Under the pieces are notes generated by a model that had not been told where the DNA came from, ran no database searches, and was given only the letters and a program-made list of their open reading frames with translations. From Cytophagales bacterium (lineage in GTDB: Bacteria > Bacteroidota > Bacteroidia > Cytophagales > Thermoflexibacteraceae): a DNA stretch of 51,930 bases. The stretch spans positions 1 to 51,930 of the forward strand of contig JAAFKA010000033.1 in the NCBI GenBank assembly GCA_013299115.1. Reading direction: 5' to 3'. The position numbers were made by a program, and so were the translations under genes. Below, in pieces: positions 35,941-44,053 of the stretch. Positions within the stretch are counted from its first letter, which is position 1, and the number at the start of each line of letters is the position of its first letter.

Positions 35941-36110
35941 GTAGTGCCACACAAATAATGCTGCAAACTTGAGAGCACTAACATTGCTCAAAGAAGTGTT
36001 AGCTCTATAACATTTTTTATATTAGGCTTCTTGCGAAAGTCTTTAAAACCGTATTTATCAAATACCTTAGAGGGGTCTGATAAGTATTTTTAAACTTTAG
36101 CAAGAAGTCT
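35941..36110. repeat. Intergenic repeats: 22-nt motif and 17-bp inverted repeat
   Basis: gtagtgccacacaaataatgct at 35941-35962 is an arm of the 5455 family. Further on, aggcttcttgcgaaagt (36024-36040) and actttagcaagaagtct (36094-36110) are inverted copies matching at 15 of 17 positions, spanning 87 bp. The region lies between convergent genes and may serve both as 3' ends. Confidence 0.65.
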
Positions 36111-36131
36111 ATTCTTTCCTTATAAAGACAA

Positions 36132-36638
36132 CTAAAACAGCACTTTGGTATTTGGCAACATTTTTTTCAACTTGTCTTTTTCGGCATCTGCCAATGGATT
36201 TTCGAGCAAATTTAGGGTGTGCAGTTTAGCAAGTTGTGCAAGTTCGTTGGGCAGCGAAGTATATTTGTTAAACGACAAATCTAATTGGCGTAAGTTTTTT
36301 AGACTCACTATTTCGGTAGGCATCGAACTGAGTTGACATTCTCGAACATAGAGTTCTTGAATAGGCAAGGAACTTATCTGGCTGATTACTTGCTTTAAAT
36401 CTACTTGCCCCGATATAATAAGCACCTGCAAATTAGGCAACTTAATAATATCGGCAGGTATGGCTCCTGTTATAGATAACTTGAATACATTTGCAGGGTC
36501 TTTTAGGGCATCAGCCAAATTGGTATATTCTTTGGCATCGATGAGTTCTTGTTCATTTAGCATTTTTTGTGCAGATGCTCTGTGCGTCAGGCAGCACACA
36601 GCAAACAAGAAGGCGAGCAACAGGATAGGCTGCTTCAT
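36132..36638 (-). CDS. Secreted leucine-rich repeat protein
   Basis: 168 residues. A signal peptide (about residues 1-23, ending ASA) is followed by about five LRR units of 22-23 residues: LPNLQVLIISGQVDLKQV, LPIQELYVRECQLSSMP, LKNLRQLDLSFNKYTSLP and LAKLHTLNLLENPL. These follow the LxxLxLxxNxLxxLP rule of the bacterial/plant-type LRR. The domain is short and probably a binding module in the periplasm or outside the cell; the ligand is unknown. It is convergent with the hypothetical gene at 35438. Confidence 0.85.
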   Translation of the reverse strand: MKQPILLLAFLFAVCCLTHRASAQKMLNEQELIDAKEYTNLADALKDPANVFKLSITGAIPADIIKLPNLQVLIISGQVDLKQVISQISSLPIQELYVRECQLSSMPTEIVSLKNLRQLDLSFNKYTSLPNELAQLAKLHTLNLLENPLADAEKDKLKKMLPNTKVLF

Positions 36639-36892
36639 GGTCGTATTTGTTTGGTTTTGATTGAAAAACTGATTCAGTTGCGTGTTTCACAAAAATATAA
36701 AACTCCGTTTAGATTTGCAAAGCAAAGGACTAATTTGTCCTCTTTTTTTCAAAGAATTGTTGTAAACTTTCCAATTTGTGATTTTATAACTACATTTGCT
36801 TGGTTTTTAGCAACATAAAGTTACACAAAAAACTCATTAAATAGGATTTTCTGACGTAAAAGCCTCTTACAATTAAAAACTTACAATTACTT

Positions 36893-37672
36893 ATGCAAAT
36901 CAGTACAGCAAAATTTTTACGCAATCTCCGTCCTGTGGAATTAGGACTATTGGCTAAAAAACTATTCAATACCCAACGCATTGATTATCAAGTCCCTACG
37001 CAACCACTAATTTTGTCTATTGATATGGTTTCTGACTTTGGCTTGAGGATTTTAGAAACAGGGCATTATGAGGAGTATGTGGAACAAGTTTTGCAAAAAT
37101 TTCTGAGAGCAGGAGATAGTTTTATAGATTTGGGGGCAAATGAAGGTTATTTTTCTATTTTTGCCTCGCAATTAGTGGGCAAAACAGGTAAAGTTTTTGC
37201 CATAGAACCGCAAGAAAGGTTGTGGGGTGTTATCACACGCAACATGATGCTCAACAAATGTGACAACATACAACTGCTACCTTATGCGGTGGACACGAAA
37301 GAGCAACTGATTGAAATTATTTTGTATCCTTCTATCAATACAGGGGCAAGTTCATTGGTGGCTGCTTCTCGCAACAGGTTTTATGCTCGCCAGACTGTCA
37401 AAACTCGCAGTTTAGACGATATGATAGAGGCAAATCAGATAAAAAATGTAAAGTTGATAAAAATAGACATAGAAGGATTTGAATACTTTGCCTTGCAATC
37501 TGCAAAAGAAAGCCTGAAAAATAAGATTATCAAAAATATTTTGGTAGAAATTCACCCTATTCAACTCCAACAGTTGGGGCAGTCTGCCGAAGCTGTTGTG
37601 AATTATTTAGCACAGATGGGCTACCAACCTGTGCCCAATCAACCAGAATTGTTTACTTGTGAAACTGTATAA
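36893..37672 (+). CDS. FkbM-family methyltransferase
   Basis: 259 residues. FkbM-type enzymes O-methylate sugars or polyketides with SAM. Motifs: FIDLGANEGYFSIFASQLVG (SAM loop, about residues 75-94), VFAIEPQERLWGVITRNMMLN (acidic strand-2 end), IKIDIEGFEYFALQSA (the typical D-x-E-G motif of this family) and ILVEIHP. The acyltransferase gene follows after only 5 bp, so the two probably decorate the same surface glycan or glycolipid (inference). A tacatttg at 36791-36798 resembles a -7 element but lacks a matching -33. Confidence 0.88.
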   Translation: MQISTAKFLRNLRPVELGLLAKKLFNTQRIDYQVPTQPLILSIDMVSDFGLRILETGHYEEYVEQVLQKFLRAGDSFIDLGANEGYFSIFASQLVGKTGKVFAIEPQERLWGVITRNMMLNKCDNIQLLPYAVDTKEQLIEIILYPSINTGASSLVAASRNRFYARQTVKTRSLDDMIEANQIKNVKLIKIDIEGFEYFALQSAKESLKNKIIKNILVEIHPIQLQQLGQSAEAVVNYLAQMGYQPVPNQPELFTCETV

Positions 37673-37677
37673 AAACC

Positions 37678-38862
37678 ATGACTAACAACTCAAACACCAA
37701 CCCTCTCATTTTTTTAGACGGTTTGCGAGGCATTGCAGCTTTTCAGGTGCTTGTCGGGCATATTCGTGCCTTTGTGTGGGAAGGTTACAGCGTGGGCTAC
37801 CAACAACACCCCGAACTATACAGCACCTTAGACAAACTGATGATGTATTTTTTTAGCAGCTTTCGTTTTGGGCATCAAATGGTAGTTTTTTTCTTCATCT
37901 TGTCGGGTTTTGTTATCCACCTCCGCTATGCTCGCCAACTGAAAAATGAAAACCTCGCAAACGTGAAATTCAACTACCCCGATTATTTGGGCAAACGAAT
38001 AAAACGAATTTATCCGCCTTGGCTGTTTATGATGTTGTTGGCTTTTGTGATAGACAGGTTGGGGCTTTGGTTGCAATTACCTGTTTACAAAGAAGTAGCC
38101 AATTATCCGCTGATAACTTCGATGGTGCATTATGACCATAGTTGGCAAACTTTTTTTAGCAATTTGTTCTTTTTAGAAACCATTTATTTTCCTATTTGGG
38201 CTACGCTGTTGCCTGTTTGGAGTTTGGTTTTAGAGTGGTGGATTTATATGCTCTATCCTTTGTTGTGGTTTACCTTGCGAAAATCTGTTTTACCTGCCAC
38301 ACTGTTGGTTGCCGTTTGCTATTTTGCTTGCCTTTATTCGCCTGCGGGTGCATTGGGGTTTTTAGACCCATTCAGAGGGGTGTTTTTGAATTTGCCTTTG
38401 TGGTGGTTGGGGGTTTTATTGGCAGAAATTTATGTGCAAAGGCTACGCATTTCGTTGGCTTGGCTTTCTCCACTTACCGTTTTCTTGTTTGTTGCAGTTT
38501 TACCAACTTCTATTTTACAAAAACTTGGCTTGGTTTCATGGGCAAGCACCTTGCAAGGAGATTTTATGTGGGCAGTTGGTTTTTCAGGCTTAGTTGCCTT
38601 GCTTTTGACTTTACAGGCAAAAGGGTTGAAGCTCACTTGGTTAGAAAAACTAAAACCTTTGGGAGATATGTCTTACACTTTGTATATTGCCCACTATCCG
38701 ATGGCAATATTTCTGGGAGGTCTTGCTTTGTGGTGGGGCAAAGGGCAGTTGCCACAACATAGTTGGTTTATTGTGTTAAGTTTGGTACTTATTATGCCAA
38801 TTTGCTATTTGATACATCTCTACATAGAAAAACCTTTTATGCAGCAAAAAAAGCACAAATAA
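37678..38862 (+). CDS. Acyltransferase family 3 membrane protein
   Basis: 394 residues with about ten membrane helices. The N-terminus has ILFLDGLRGIAAFQVLVGHI-type signature (residues 12-30; LDGLRGIAA and the catalytic His in VGHIRAF), and FFFILSGFVIHLRYARQL follows, both hallmarks of the OafA/NolL acyltransferase-3 family. SFWLPVWSLVLEWW-like (LLPVWSLVLEWWIY) is the third common motif. Such proteins acetylate or succinylate surface glycans. It is downstream of and tightly linked to the FkbM methyltransferase. Confidence 0.9.
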   Translation: MTNNSNTNPLIFLDGLRGIAAFQVLVGHIRAFVWEGYSVGYQQHPELYSTLDKLMMYFFSSFRFGHQMVVFFFILSGFVIHLRYARQLKNENLANVKFNYPDYLGKRIKRIYPPWLFMMLLAFVIDRLGLWLQLPVYKEVANYPLITSMVHYDHSWQTFFSNLFFLETIYFPIWATLLPVWSLVLEWWIYMLYPLLWFTLRKSVLPATLLVAVCYFACLYSPAGALGFLDPFRGVFLNLPLWWLGVLLAEIYVQRLRISLAWLSPLTVFLFVAVLPTSILQKLGLVSWASTLQGDFMWAVGFSGLVALLLTLQAKGLKLTWLEKLKPLGDMSYTLYIAHYPMAIFLGGLALWWGKGQLPQHSWFIVLSLVLIMPICYLIHLYIEKPFMQQKKHK

Positions 38863-38870
38863 CGAATGTA

Positions 38871-38890
38871 ACATAGGCTTTAGCCTGTGT
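38871..38890. repeat. Mini-hairpin with GGCTTTAGCC core
   Basis: acataggct / agcctgtgt around tt; same family as 11925-11944 and 42407-42426. It lies 8 bp after the acyltransferase stop and 43 bp before prfB. Confidence 0.65.
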
Positions 38891-38933
38891 GTTTCCTATA
38901 ATAGCATTTTTAAATTTATAACTACTCATTTAT

Positions 38934-40011
38934 ATGACCAAAGAGCAAATGAAAGAGTTAAAAGCCAGAGTACAGGCTTTGAGGGGGTATCTTTGACTAC
39001 GAAACCAAGTGTGTCGAAATCAAAGAAGCCGAACAACTGACCTTAGCACCCAACTTTTGGGATACGCCCAAACAAGCCCAAGAGGTGCTAAAGAATATAC
39101 AATCGAAAAAAATATGGACTTCGAGCTTTGAAACCATAGCCAATGGATTTGGTGATTTGGAAACTCTGTTTGAATTTTACGAAAGTGGTGATGTAGCCGA
39201 AACCGAATTGGCAGCAGAGGAGCAAAAAGTGTTGAAACTGCTCGATGAATTGGAATTTAAAAAGATGTTGAGCAATGACGAAGACCAACTCAATGCCGTT
39301 TTAGAAATCAATTCGGGTGCTGGTGGCACAGAAAGCCAAGATTGGGCAGAAATGTTGCTCCGTATGTACCTCATGTGGGGCGAAGCCAATGGCTACAAAG
39401 TTTCTGAATTGAGCAAACAAGACGGCGACGGGGCAGGTATCAAGTCGGCAGCCTTAGAGTTTGAAGGGAGTTTTGCTTATGGCTACCTCAAAGCCGAAAT
39501 CGGTGTGCATCGGTTGGTGCGTATTTCGCCTTTCGATGCCAATGCCAAAAGACATACTTCGTTTGCTTCGGTTTTTTCCTATCCTGTTGTAGATGATACC
39601 ATAGACATAGAAATCAACCCTGCCGATATAGAATGGGACACATACAGGGCTGGAGGCAAAGGCGGGCAAAACGTAAACAAGGTGGAAACAGCAGTCCGAC
39701 TCAAACACATTCCTTCGGGCATTGTGATTGAGTGCCAACAAGAAAGGTCGCAGATTCAGAACAAAGACAAAGCTGTAAAAATGCTAAAATCGAGGCTTTA
39801 CCAACTCGAATTGGAAAAGCAAAATGAAGCAAAGGCAAAGATAGACAGCACCAAAAAGAAAATTGATTTTGGTTCTCAAATTCGCAACTACGTGCTACAC
39901 CCCTATAAACTCATAAAAGATGCAAGGACAGGTGTAGAAAGAACAGACGTGCAAAATGTCTTAGACGGTGATTTGAACGAATACATCAAAGCTTTTTTGA
40001 TGCAGCAATAA
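38934..40011 (+). CDS. prfB: Peptide chain release factor 2, programmed +1 frameshift
   Basis: 358 residues after a +1 shift: 20 codons (38934-38993), an in-frame TGA at 38994-38996, then continuation from GAC at 38995 to 40011. The site reads AGGGGGTAT CTT TGA C, with an internal Shine-Dalgarno-like AGGGGG at 38982-38987 placed for CUU-to-UUU slippage. This is the autoregulatory arrangement known from E. coli prfB: when RF2 is low, the shift is favoured. The protein has the stop-codon recognition motif SPF ([17 protein letters not shown]) and the peptidyl-tRNA hydrolysis motif GGQ ([17 protein letters not shown]). An annotation that starts at the ATG at 39085 would miss 50 N-terminal residues. 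The WD40 gene follows by 8 bp. Confidence 0.95.
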
Positions 40012-40019
40012 AATTTTGT

Positions 40020-40994
40020 ATGCTTACCATAAAAAAACTACATACTCTCAAAGGACACAAAGAAGGAGTTTATGCCTTAGCTTACCACCAAAATAGCCTG
40101 TACTCAGCATCGGCAGATGGCTATGTGGTGCAGTGGAATTTGGCAACTTTTGCAGGTGCAGACGAGCCTTTGGGCAAAGTAATTGCCAATATTGCCAATA
40201 GTTGTTATGCTTTGTGTGTCTTGCCAACTACCAATGGTTTGGTTTTTGGGCATAATACAGACGGTATTCATTTGTTGGATTTAGGGCAACAAAAGGAAGT
40301 TTTTTCGGCTGGTTTTACCAATAGTGCTGTTTTTGATATACAGCAATACGCCCAATGGTTAGTCGTGGCTTGTGGCGATGGCAATGTGATGATAATAGAT
40401 TGGCAGCAACAGAAATTACACACCAGCCTTCAATGCAGTGATAAAAGTGCAAGGTGCGTAGCCATAGCACCGAACAAGAAAGAAATAGCCGTAGGATACA
40501 GTGATGCCATGATTAGAGTGTTCGACTCCCAAACTTTTGCCCTCAAACAAGAGTGGGTAGCTCATCAAAATTCAATTTTTAGTTTGACTTATGCTCTCGA
40601 TGAGACATATTTGCTAAGTGGCAGCCGCGATGCCCATCTCAAAGTTTGGAAAACAGAGTTTCCTGCCCTCCAACTGTCATCTTTTGAAAAGATGACAGTT
40701 AGAAAGTTGAAAAAATCATATTCTTTGCACCAAGACATTATTGCTCACTTATTTACGATTAACCATATTGCGTATAATCCCGACGGACAAACTTTTGCTA
40801 CATGCAGCAAAGATAAAGCTATCAAACTCTGGAGTGCTGCCGATTTTAGATTGCTCAAAGTGATAGACAAAGGTAGGTATGCAGGACATGGCACTTCTAT
40901 AAATAAACTTTGCTGGCTAAACAAACACCTACTTGCTTCTGCCTCCGACGATACAACTGTGGTAATTTGGGAAATAGAACTTTCCAAATCATAA
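40020..40994 (+). CDS. WD40-repeat protein
   Basis: 324 residues, probably a single seven-bladed propeller. Repeats are visible as GHKEGVYALAYHQNSLYSASADGYVVQWNL, VAHQNSIFSLTYALDETYLLSGSRDAHLKVWK and the last HGTSINKLCWLNKHLLASASDDTTVVIWE, each quoted only as a guide to the WD pattern. No signal peptide, so it is likely a cytoplasmic scaffold; partner unknown. A perfect 29-bp palindrome (40672-40700) lies in frame between two blades and encodes LSSFEKMTV-type residues, lengthening one loop. It begins 8 bp after prfB and could be translated from the same mRNA. Confidence 0.85.
   Translation: MLTIKKLHTLKGHKEGVYALAYHQNSLYSASADGYVVQWNLATFAGADEPLGKVIANIANSCYALCVLPTTNGLVFGHNTDGIHLLDLGQQKEVFSAGFTNSAVFDIQQYAQWLVVACGDGNVMIIDWQQQKLHTSLQCSDKSARCVAIAPNKKEIAVGYSDAMIRVFDSQTFALKQEWVAHQNSIFSLTYALDETYLLSGSRDAHLKVWKTEFPALQLSSFEKMTVRKLKKSYSLHQDIIAHLFTINHIAYNPDGQTFATCSKDKAIKLWSAADFRLLKVIDKGRYAGHGTSINKLCWLNKHLLASASDDTTVVIWEIELSKS
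40672..40700. repeat. Perfect palindrome inside the WD40 coding sequence
   Basis: aactgtcatctttt (40672-40685), centre g, aaaagatgacagtt (40687-40700): 14 of 14 pairs. It is read in frame as part of the WD40 protein. The gatgacatctttt-like core also occurs in the palindromes at 7750-7782 and 16169-16219. Confidence 0.9.
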
Positions 40995-41032
40995 AGACCT
41001 GGAAAGTTTGGGTTATGCACATACAAGAGCAA

Positions 41033-41084
41033 GAATTTGATAAATCAAATTCCTGCTTTTATGAATTTGATAAATCAGATTCCT
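41033..41084. repeat. 30-bp direct repeat with GAATTTGA/TCAAATTC hairpin
   Basis: gaatttgataaatcaaattc at 41033 and its near copy gaatttgataaatcagattc at 41063 recur at a 30-bp period. The first forms an 8-bp stem with a taaa loop. The array sits between the convergent WD40 and icd genes and overlaps the icd stop codon by two bases, so it may end both transcripts. Confidence 0.75.
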
Positions 41085-42345
41085 ACATATTTTTCACTAT
41101 CTCCGCACCAAATTCAGAGCATTTGAGTAGCGTAGCCCCTTCCATAAGGCGGTGAAAATCGTAAGTAACTTTTTTATTGGCGATGGAAGTTTCCAAACCT
41201 TTGTAAATTAGTTTGGCAGCTTCGTTCCAGCCGAGATGTTCGAGGAGCAAAGCACCCGATAAAATCACAGAACCAGGGTTTACTTTGTCCATACCTGCAT
41301 ATTTTGGTGCAGTGCCATGCGTAGCCTCAAATATGGCGTGTCCTGTTACATAATTGATATTTGCACCAGGGGCAATACCAATACCGCCCACAATGGCAGC
41401 TAAGGCATCAGAAATATAATCACCATTGAGATTTGCCGTTGCAATGACCGAATAGTCGGCAGGACGAGTTAAGATTTGTTGCAAGAAAGCATCGGCAATA
41501 GAGTCTTTTATCAACAGTTTTTTGCCACTGGTGGCTTCTGCCATTAAAGCCTCTGCTTTAGCTTTGTCTGTTTTTTTGATTTCCTCGTATCTTTCCCAAG
41601 TCAAAACTTTGTCGCCAAATTCACGTTCAGCCAATTCGTAGCCCCATTTTTTGAAAAAACCAGAGGTATATTTCATAATGTTGCCTTTGTGAACAATAGT
41701 AACAGAGGGTTTTTTATGCTCCAAAGCATACAAAATAGCTGCTCTTACTAATCTTTCGGTACCATCTTTTGAAATAGGTTTGATACCAATAGAAGAAGTT
41801 TCAGGAAAACGTATGTTTTTTACGCCCATTTCGTTTAGCAAGAAATCTACTACTTTTTTACATTCAGGAGTTCCCATTGCCCACTCTACACCCGCATACA
41901 CATCTTCGGTATTTTCTCTGAAAATGGTCATATTGGTCGTGCTGGGGTCTTTCACAGGCGAAGGCACACCTTTAAACCACTGCACAGGACGTACACAAGC
42001 ATAAAGGTCTAACTGCTGCCTTAAAGCCACATTGAGAGAACGGATACCTCCGCCTACGGGTGTGGTCAAGGGTCCTTTTATGCCTACCAAATACTCTCTG
42101 AAGGCTGTCAAAGTTTCTTCGGGTAGCCAATTTCCATTCATTTTGAATGATTTTTCTCCCGCAAAAACTTCTTTCCACATCAGTTTGCGTTTGCCTCCGT
42201 AGGCTTTGGCTACGGCAGCATCGAATACGCTGACAGAAGCTGCCCAAATATCGGGTCCTGTTCCATCTCCTTCTATGAAAGGAATTACAGGTTGGTCTGG
42301 CACTTGAAGTTTGCCGTCTTTAATGGTGATAATTTGCTCACTCAT
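41083..42345 (-). CDS. icd: NADP-type isocitrate dehydrogenase
   Basis: 420 residues, the length of the dimeric bacterial enzyme. It converts isocitrate to 2-oxoglutarate in the TCA cycle. Landmarks: [16 protein letters not shown] near the N-terminus, [17 protein letters not shown] with the substrate Ser (the residue phosphorylated by AceK in enterics), [46 protein letters not shown], and the cofactor region [19 protein letters not shown]. The Lys/Tyr pattern after that suggests NADP, but cofactor choice was not tested. No aceK gene is visible. A large minisatellite lies upstream of the promoter. Confidence 0.96.
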   Translation of the reverse strand: MSEQIITIKDGKLQVPDQPVIPFIEGDGTGPDIWAASVSVFDAAVAKAYGGKRKLMWKEVFAGEKSFKMNGNWLPEETLTAFREYLVGIKGPLTTPVGGGIRSLNVALRQQLDLYACVRPVQWFKGVPSPVKDPSTTNMTIFRENTEDVYAGVEWAMGTPECKKVVDFLLNEMGVKNIRFPETSSIGIKPISKDGTERLVRAAILYALEHKKPSVTIVHKGNIMKYTSGFFKKWGYELAEREFGDKVLTWERYEEIKKTDKAKAEALMAEATSGKKLLIKDSIADAFLQQILTRPADYSVIATANLNGDYISDALAAIVGGIGIAPGANINYVTGHAIFEATHGTAPKYAGMDKVNPGSVILSGALLLEHLGWNEAAKLIYKGLETSIANKKVTYDFHRLMEGATLLKCSEFGAEIVKNM

Positions 42346-42406
42346 GGCTTGGGTTTAGTCTATGATTTGATAGATAATAACAATAGATTGTATGAAAATT
42401 ACTGTA

Positions 42407-42426
42407 GCATAGACTTTAGTCTGTGC
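42407..42426. repeat. Mini-hairpin GCATAGACT / AGTCTGTGC
   Basis: A 9-bp stem with a tt centre and the TTTA core shared with 11925 and 38871. It is about 60 bp upstream of the icd start codon, in its probable leader or promoter. Confidence 0.65.
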
Positions 42427-42587
42427 ATAACCAATGCAGCACAGGAAATTAGGTCTTTGCTGTTTTGAGTAGTGTCAAAAAAAGTGCCACAGCAAGCTAT
42501 TCTATATTTTACTTTGTAACTCGCAATAATAAGGAGTTTATTTTATAAAAAAAATTTGTTTGGAAAAAATGTTTGTCTTTGTTTCGA

Positions 42588-43020
42588 ACTTTGGCAGCAG
42601 CATTTTTCAAACTTTGGCAGTGGTGCTTTTCAAACCTCGGCAGTGGTGCTTTTTCGCACCCTGCCGATGGTTTCGTTGCTTGTCGTTCAACCATTGGCAG
42701 GGTTTCTCTAAACCTCGGCAGTGGTGCTTTTTCGCACCCTGCCGATGGTTTCGTTGCTTGTCGTTCAACCATTGGCAGGGTTTCTCTAAACCTCGGCAGT
42801 GGTGCTTTTTCGCACCCTGCCGATGGTTTCGTTGCTTGTCGTTCAACCATTGGCAGGGTTTCTCTAAACCTCGGCAGTGGTGCTTTTTCGCACCCTGCCG
42901 ATGGTTTCGTTGCTTGTCGTTCAACCATTGGCAGGGTTTCTCTAAACCTCGGCAGTGGTGCTTTTTCGCACCCTGCCGATGGTTTTTGCACATTCCTCCG
43001 TTCAACCATTGGCAGGGTCT
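42588..43020. repeat. 78-bp minisatellite with internal palindromes
   Basis: Units beginning cctcggcagtggtgc start at 42635, 42713, 42791, 42869 and 42947, an exact 78-bp period. The first four units look essentially identical and the last diverges after about 40 bp. They are preceded by three shorter 23-bp steps (42588, 42611, 42634). Each unit carries accattggcagggt, which pairs with accctgccgatggt (13 of 14), around an inner cggcag...ctgccg hairpin. Because 78 is a multiple of 3, long frames stay open on both strands, but I do not regard them as genes. It fills most of the 738-bp gap between icd and the next gene. Confidence 0.9.
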
Positions 43021-43033
43021 ATCGACCACTGCC

Positions 43034-43087
43034 AAGGTTTCACTTGCAAGGTTTCACTTATAAGGTTTCACTTGCAAGGTTTCACTA
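43034..43087. repeat. 14-bp tandem repeat AAGGTTTCACTTGC
   Basis: Four units of aaggtttcact begin at 43034, 43048, 43062 and 43076. The third has 'tat' in place of 'tgc'. The array ends at the stop codon of the Rossmann gene (43085) and directly follows the minisatellite. Confidence 0.85.
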
Positions 43088-43726
43088 AAATTTTTGCAAT
43101 ACATCAGACTCTAAGATATGCACACCTTCTTTTTTGCTTAGGCTGGAGGCTATCAAGGCTTTGGCTACTTGGGCGGCTGTAATATTTTTGTATTTGGCAG
43201 GAATTAGAAAGTCCAAAGTGTTGCCTATCCAAATACCAATTTCTTCGCCTATGCGGGTTTCTTTGCGGTTGCCCACCAAAAACGAAGGTCGGGCTATATA
43301 CACCGCAGGGAAACCGTATTGGCAAACGGCTTGTTCTACTTCGCCTTTTGTGCGGTTATAAAACACCATACTTTTGGCATTTGCCCCCATTGCAGACACC
43401 ATACCAAAACTTTTTACGCCATTTTGGTAAGCCAGTCGAGCAAAATTATTTGCATACTCAAAGTCCACCTTATAAAAAGCCTCTTTGCTCCCTGCTATTT
43501 TCATTGTTGTTCCCAAACAGCAAAAAGCCACATCTCCTTTGATAAGGGCAGCACTTCGGTTTAGGTTGTCAAAATCTGTGGGGTGTTGGGTGAGTTTGGG
43601 GTGGCGAAGGGGCAACTGGTTGCGGATAAAAACATGAACCGCAGTATATTGGTCGTTTGCCAATAATTGTTCGGTGAGGGCAGTGCCTACCAAACCAGAA
43701 GCACCAATGACAAGGGCAGTGAGCAT
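43085..43726 (-). CDS. NAD(P)-binding Rossmann protein, TIP30/HTATIP2-like
   Basis: 213 residues from the ATG at 43726; the 22 upstream codons pass through an intergenic inverted repeat. It opens with the dinucleotide site LTALVIGASGLVGTALTEQLL. The later segments CCLGTTMKIAGSKEAFYKVDFEY and GMVSAMGANAKSMVFYNRTKGEVEQAV have the pattern of atypical short-chain/NAD(P)H-binding proteins. YNRTKGE contains the YxxxK-like pair. Proteins of this type are often annotated as epimerase-like oxidoreductases; the substrate is unknown. Its stop codon falls on the last unit of a 14-bp tandem repeat. Confidence 0.85.
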   Translation of the reverse strand: MLTALVIGASGLVGTALTEQLLANDQYTAVHVFIRNQLPLRHPKLTQHPTDFDNLNRSAALIKGDVAFCCLGTTMKIAGSKEAFYKVDFEYANNFARLAYQNGVKSFGMVSAMGANAKSMVFYNRTKGEVEQAVCQYGFPAVYIARPSFLVGNRKETRIGEEIGIWIGNTLDFLIPAKYKNITAAQVAKALIASSLSKKEGVHILESDVLQKF

Positions 43727-43762
43727 AAAAAAATAAGTTTTATATTTGCTTAATAGTAGTTG

Positions 43763-43842
43763 TTTAGGAAAGTTGCGTAATAGGCAACTCACCAGTTTTC
43801 AGTTTTTTGCGAATTAGTTGCTCAAAAAACAACTTTCCTAAA
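43763..43842. repeat. Inverted repeat TTTAGGAAAGTTG / CAACTTTCCTAAA
   Basis: Perfect 13-bp arms at 43763-43775 and 43830-43842 enclose a 54-bp centre. The left arm with the following gc...ggcaact resembles the hairpin at 10195-10214. It sits between divergent genes. Confidence 0.75.
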
Positions 43843-44053
43843 TAATGGCTACAAAACTACTAAATTTTTTGTCTAAGAAACTATATTTATTCTTATTTCT
43901 TGTATGAATAGAAAGCAGAATTGGATTAATTTTGTAGAAATTAACCCTTTCTATAAACTCACAAATAGACTTTTTTTATCTCAAACAGAAAAAACATTTA
44001 TTTTTTTACATTTTGGAAATTTTTTTGCATACCTTAGTACAAATTTGCAAGTA

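Noticed and set aside
38196-38762. 188-codon plus-strand frame
   Set aside because: Another frame within the acyltransferase gene; its hydrophobic look is a by-product of that gene's membrane helices.
39085-40011. prfB as a truncated gene or pseudogene starting at 39085
   Set aside because: A canonical frameshift site with AGGGGG, CTT and TGA-C restores the usual length.
42588-43020. CRISPR array
   Set aside because: The units are contiguous and the segments between the conserved parts are identical, so there are no unique spacers, and no cas genes are present.
42509-43088. Four long overlapping open frames (142-171 codons) on both strands
   Set aside because: They follow only from the 78-bp repeat, whose length is a multiple of three. 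No known family, no start context, and all frames open at once indicates lack of stop codons rather than coding.
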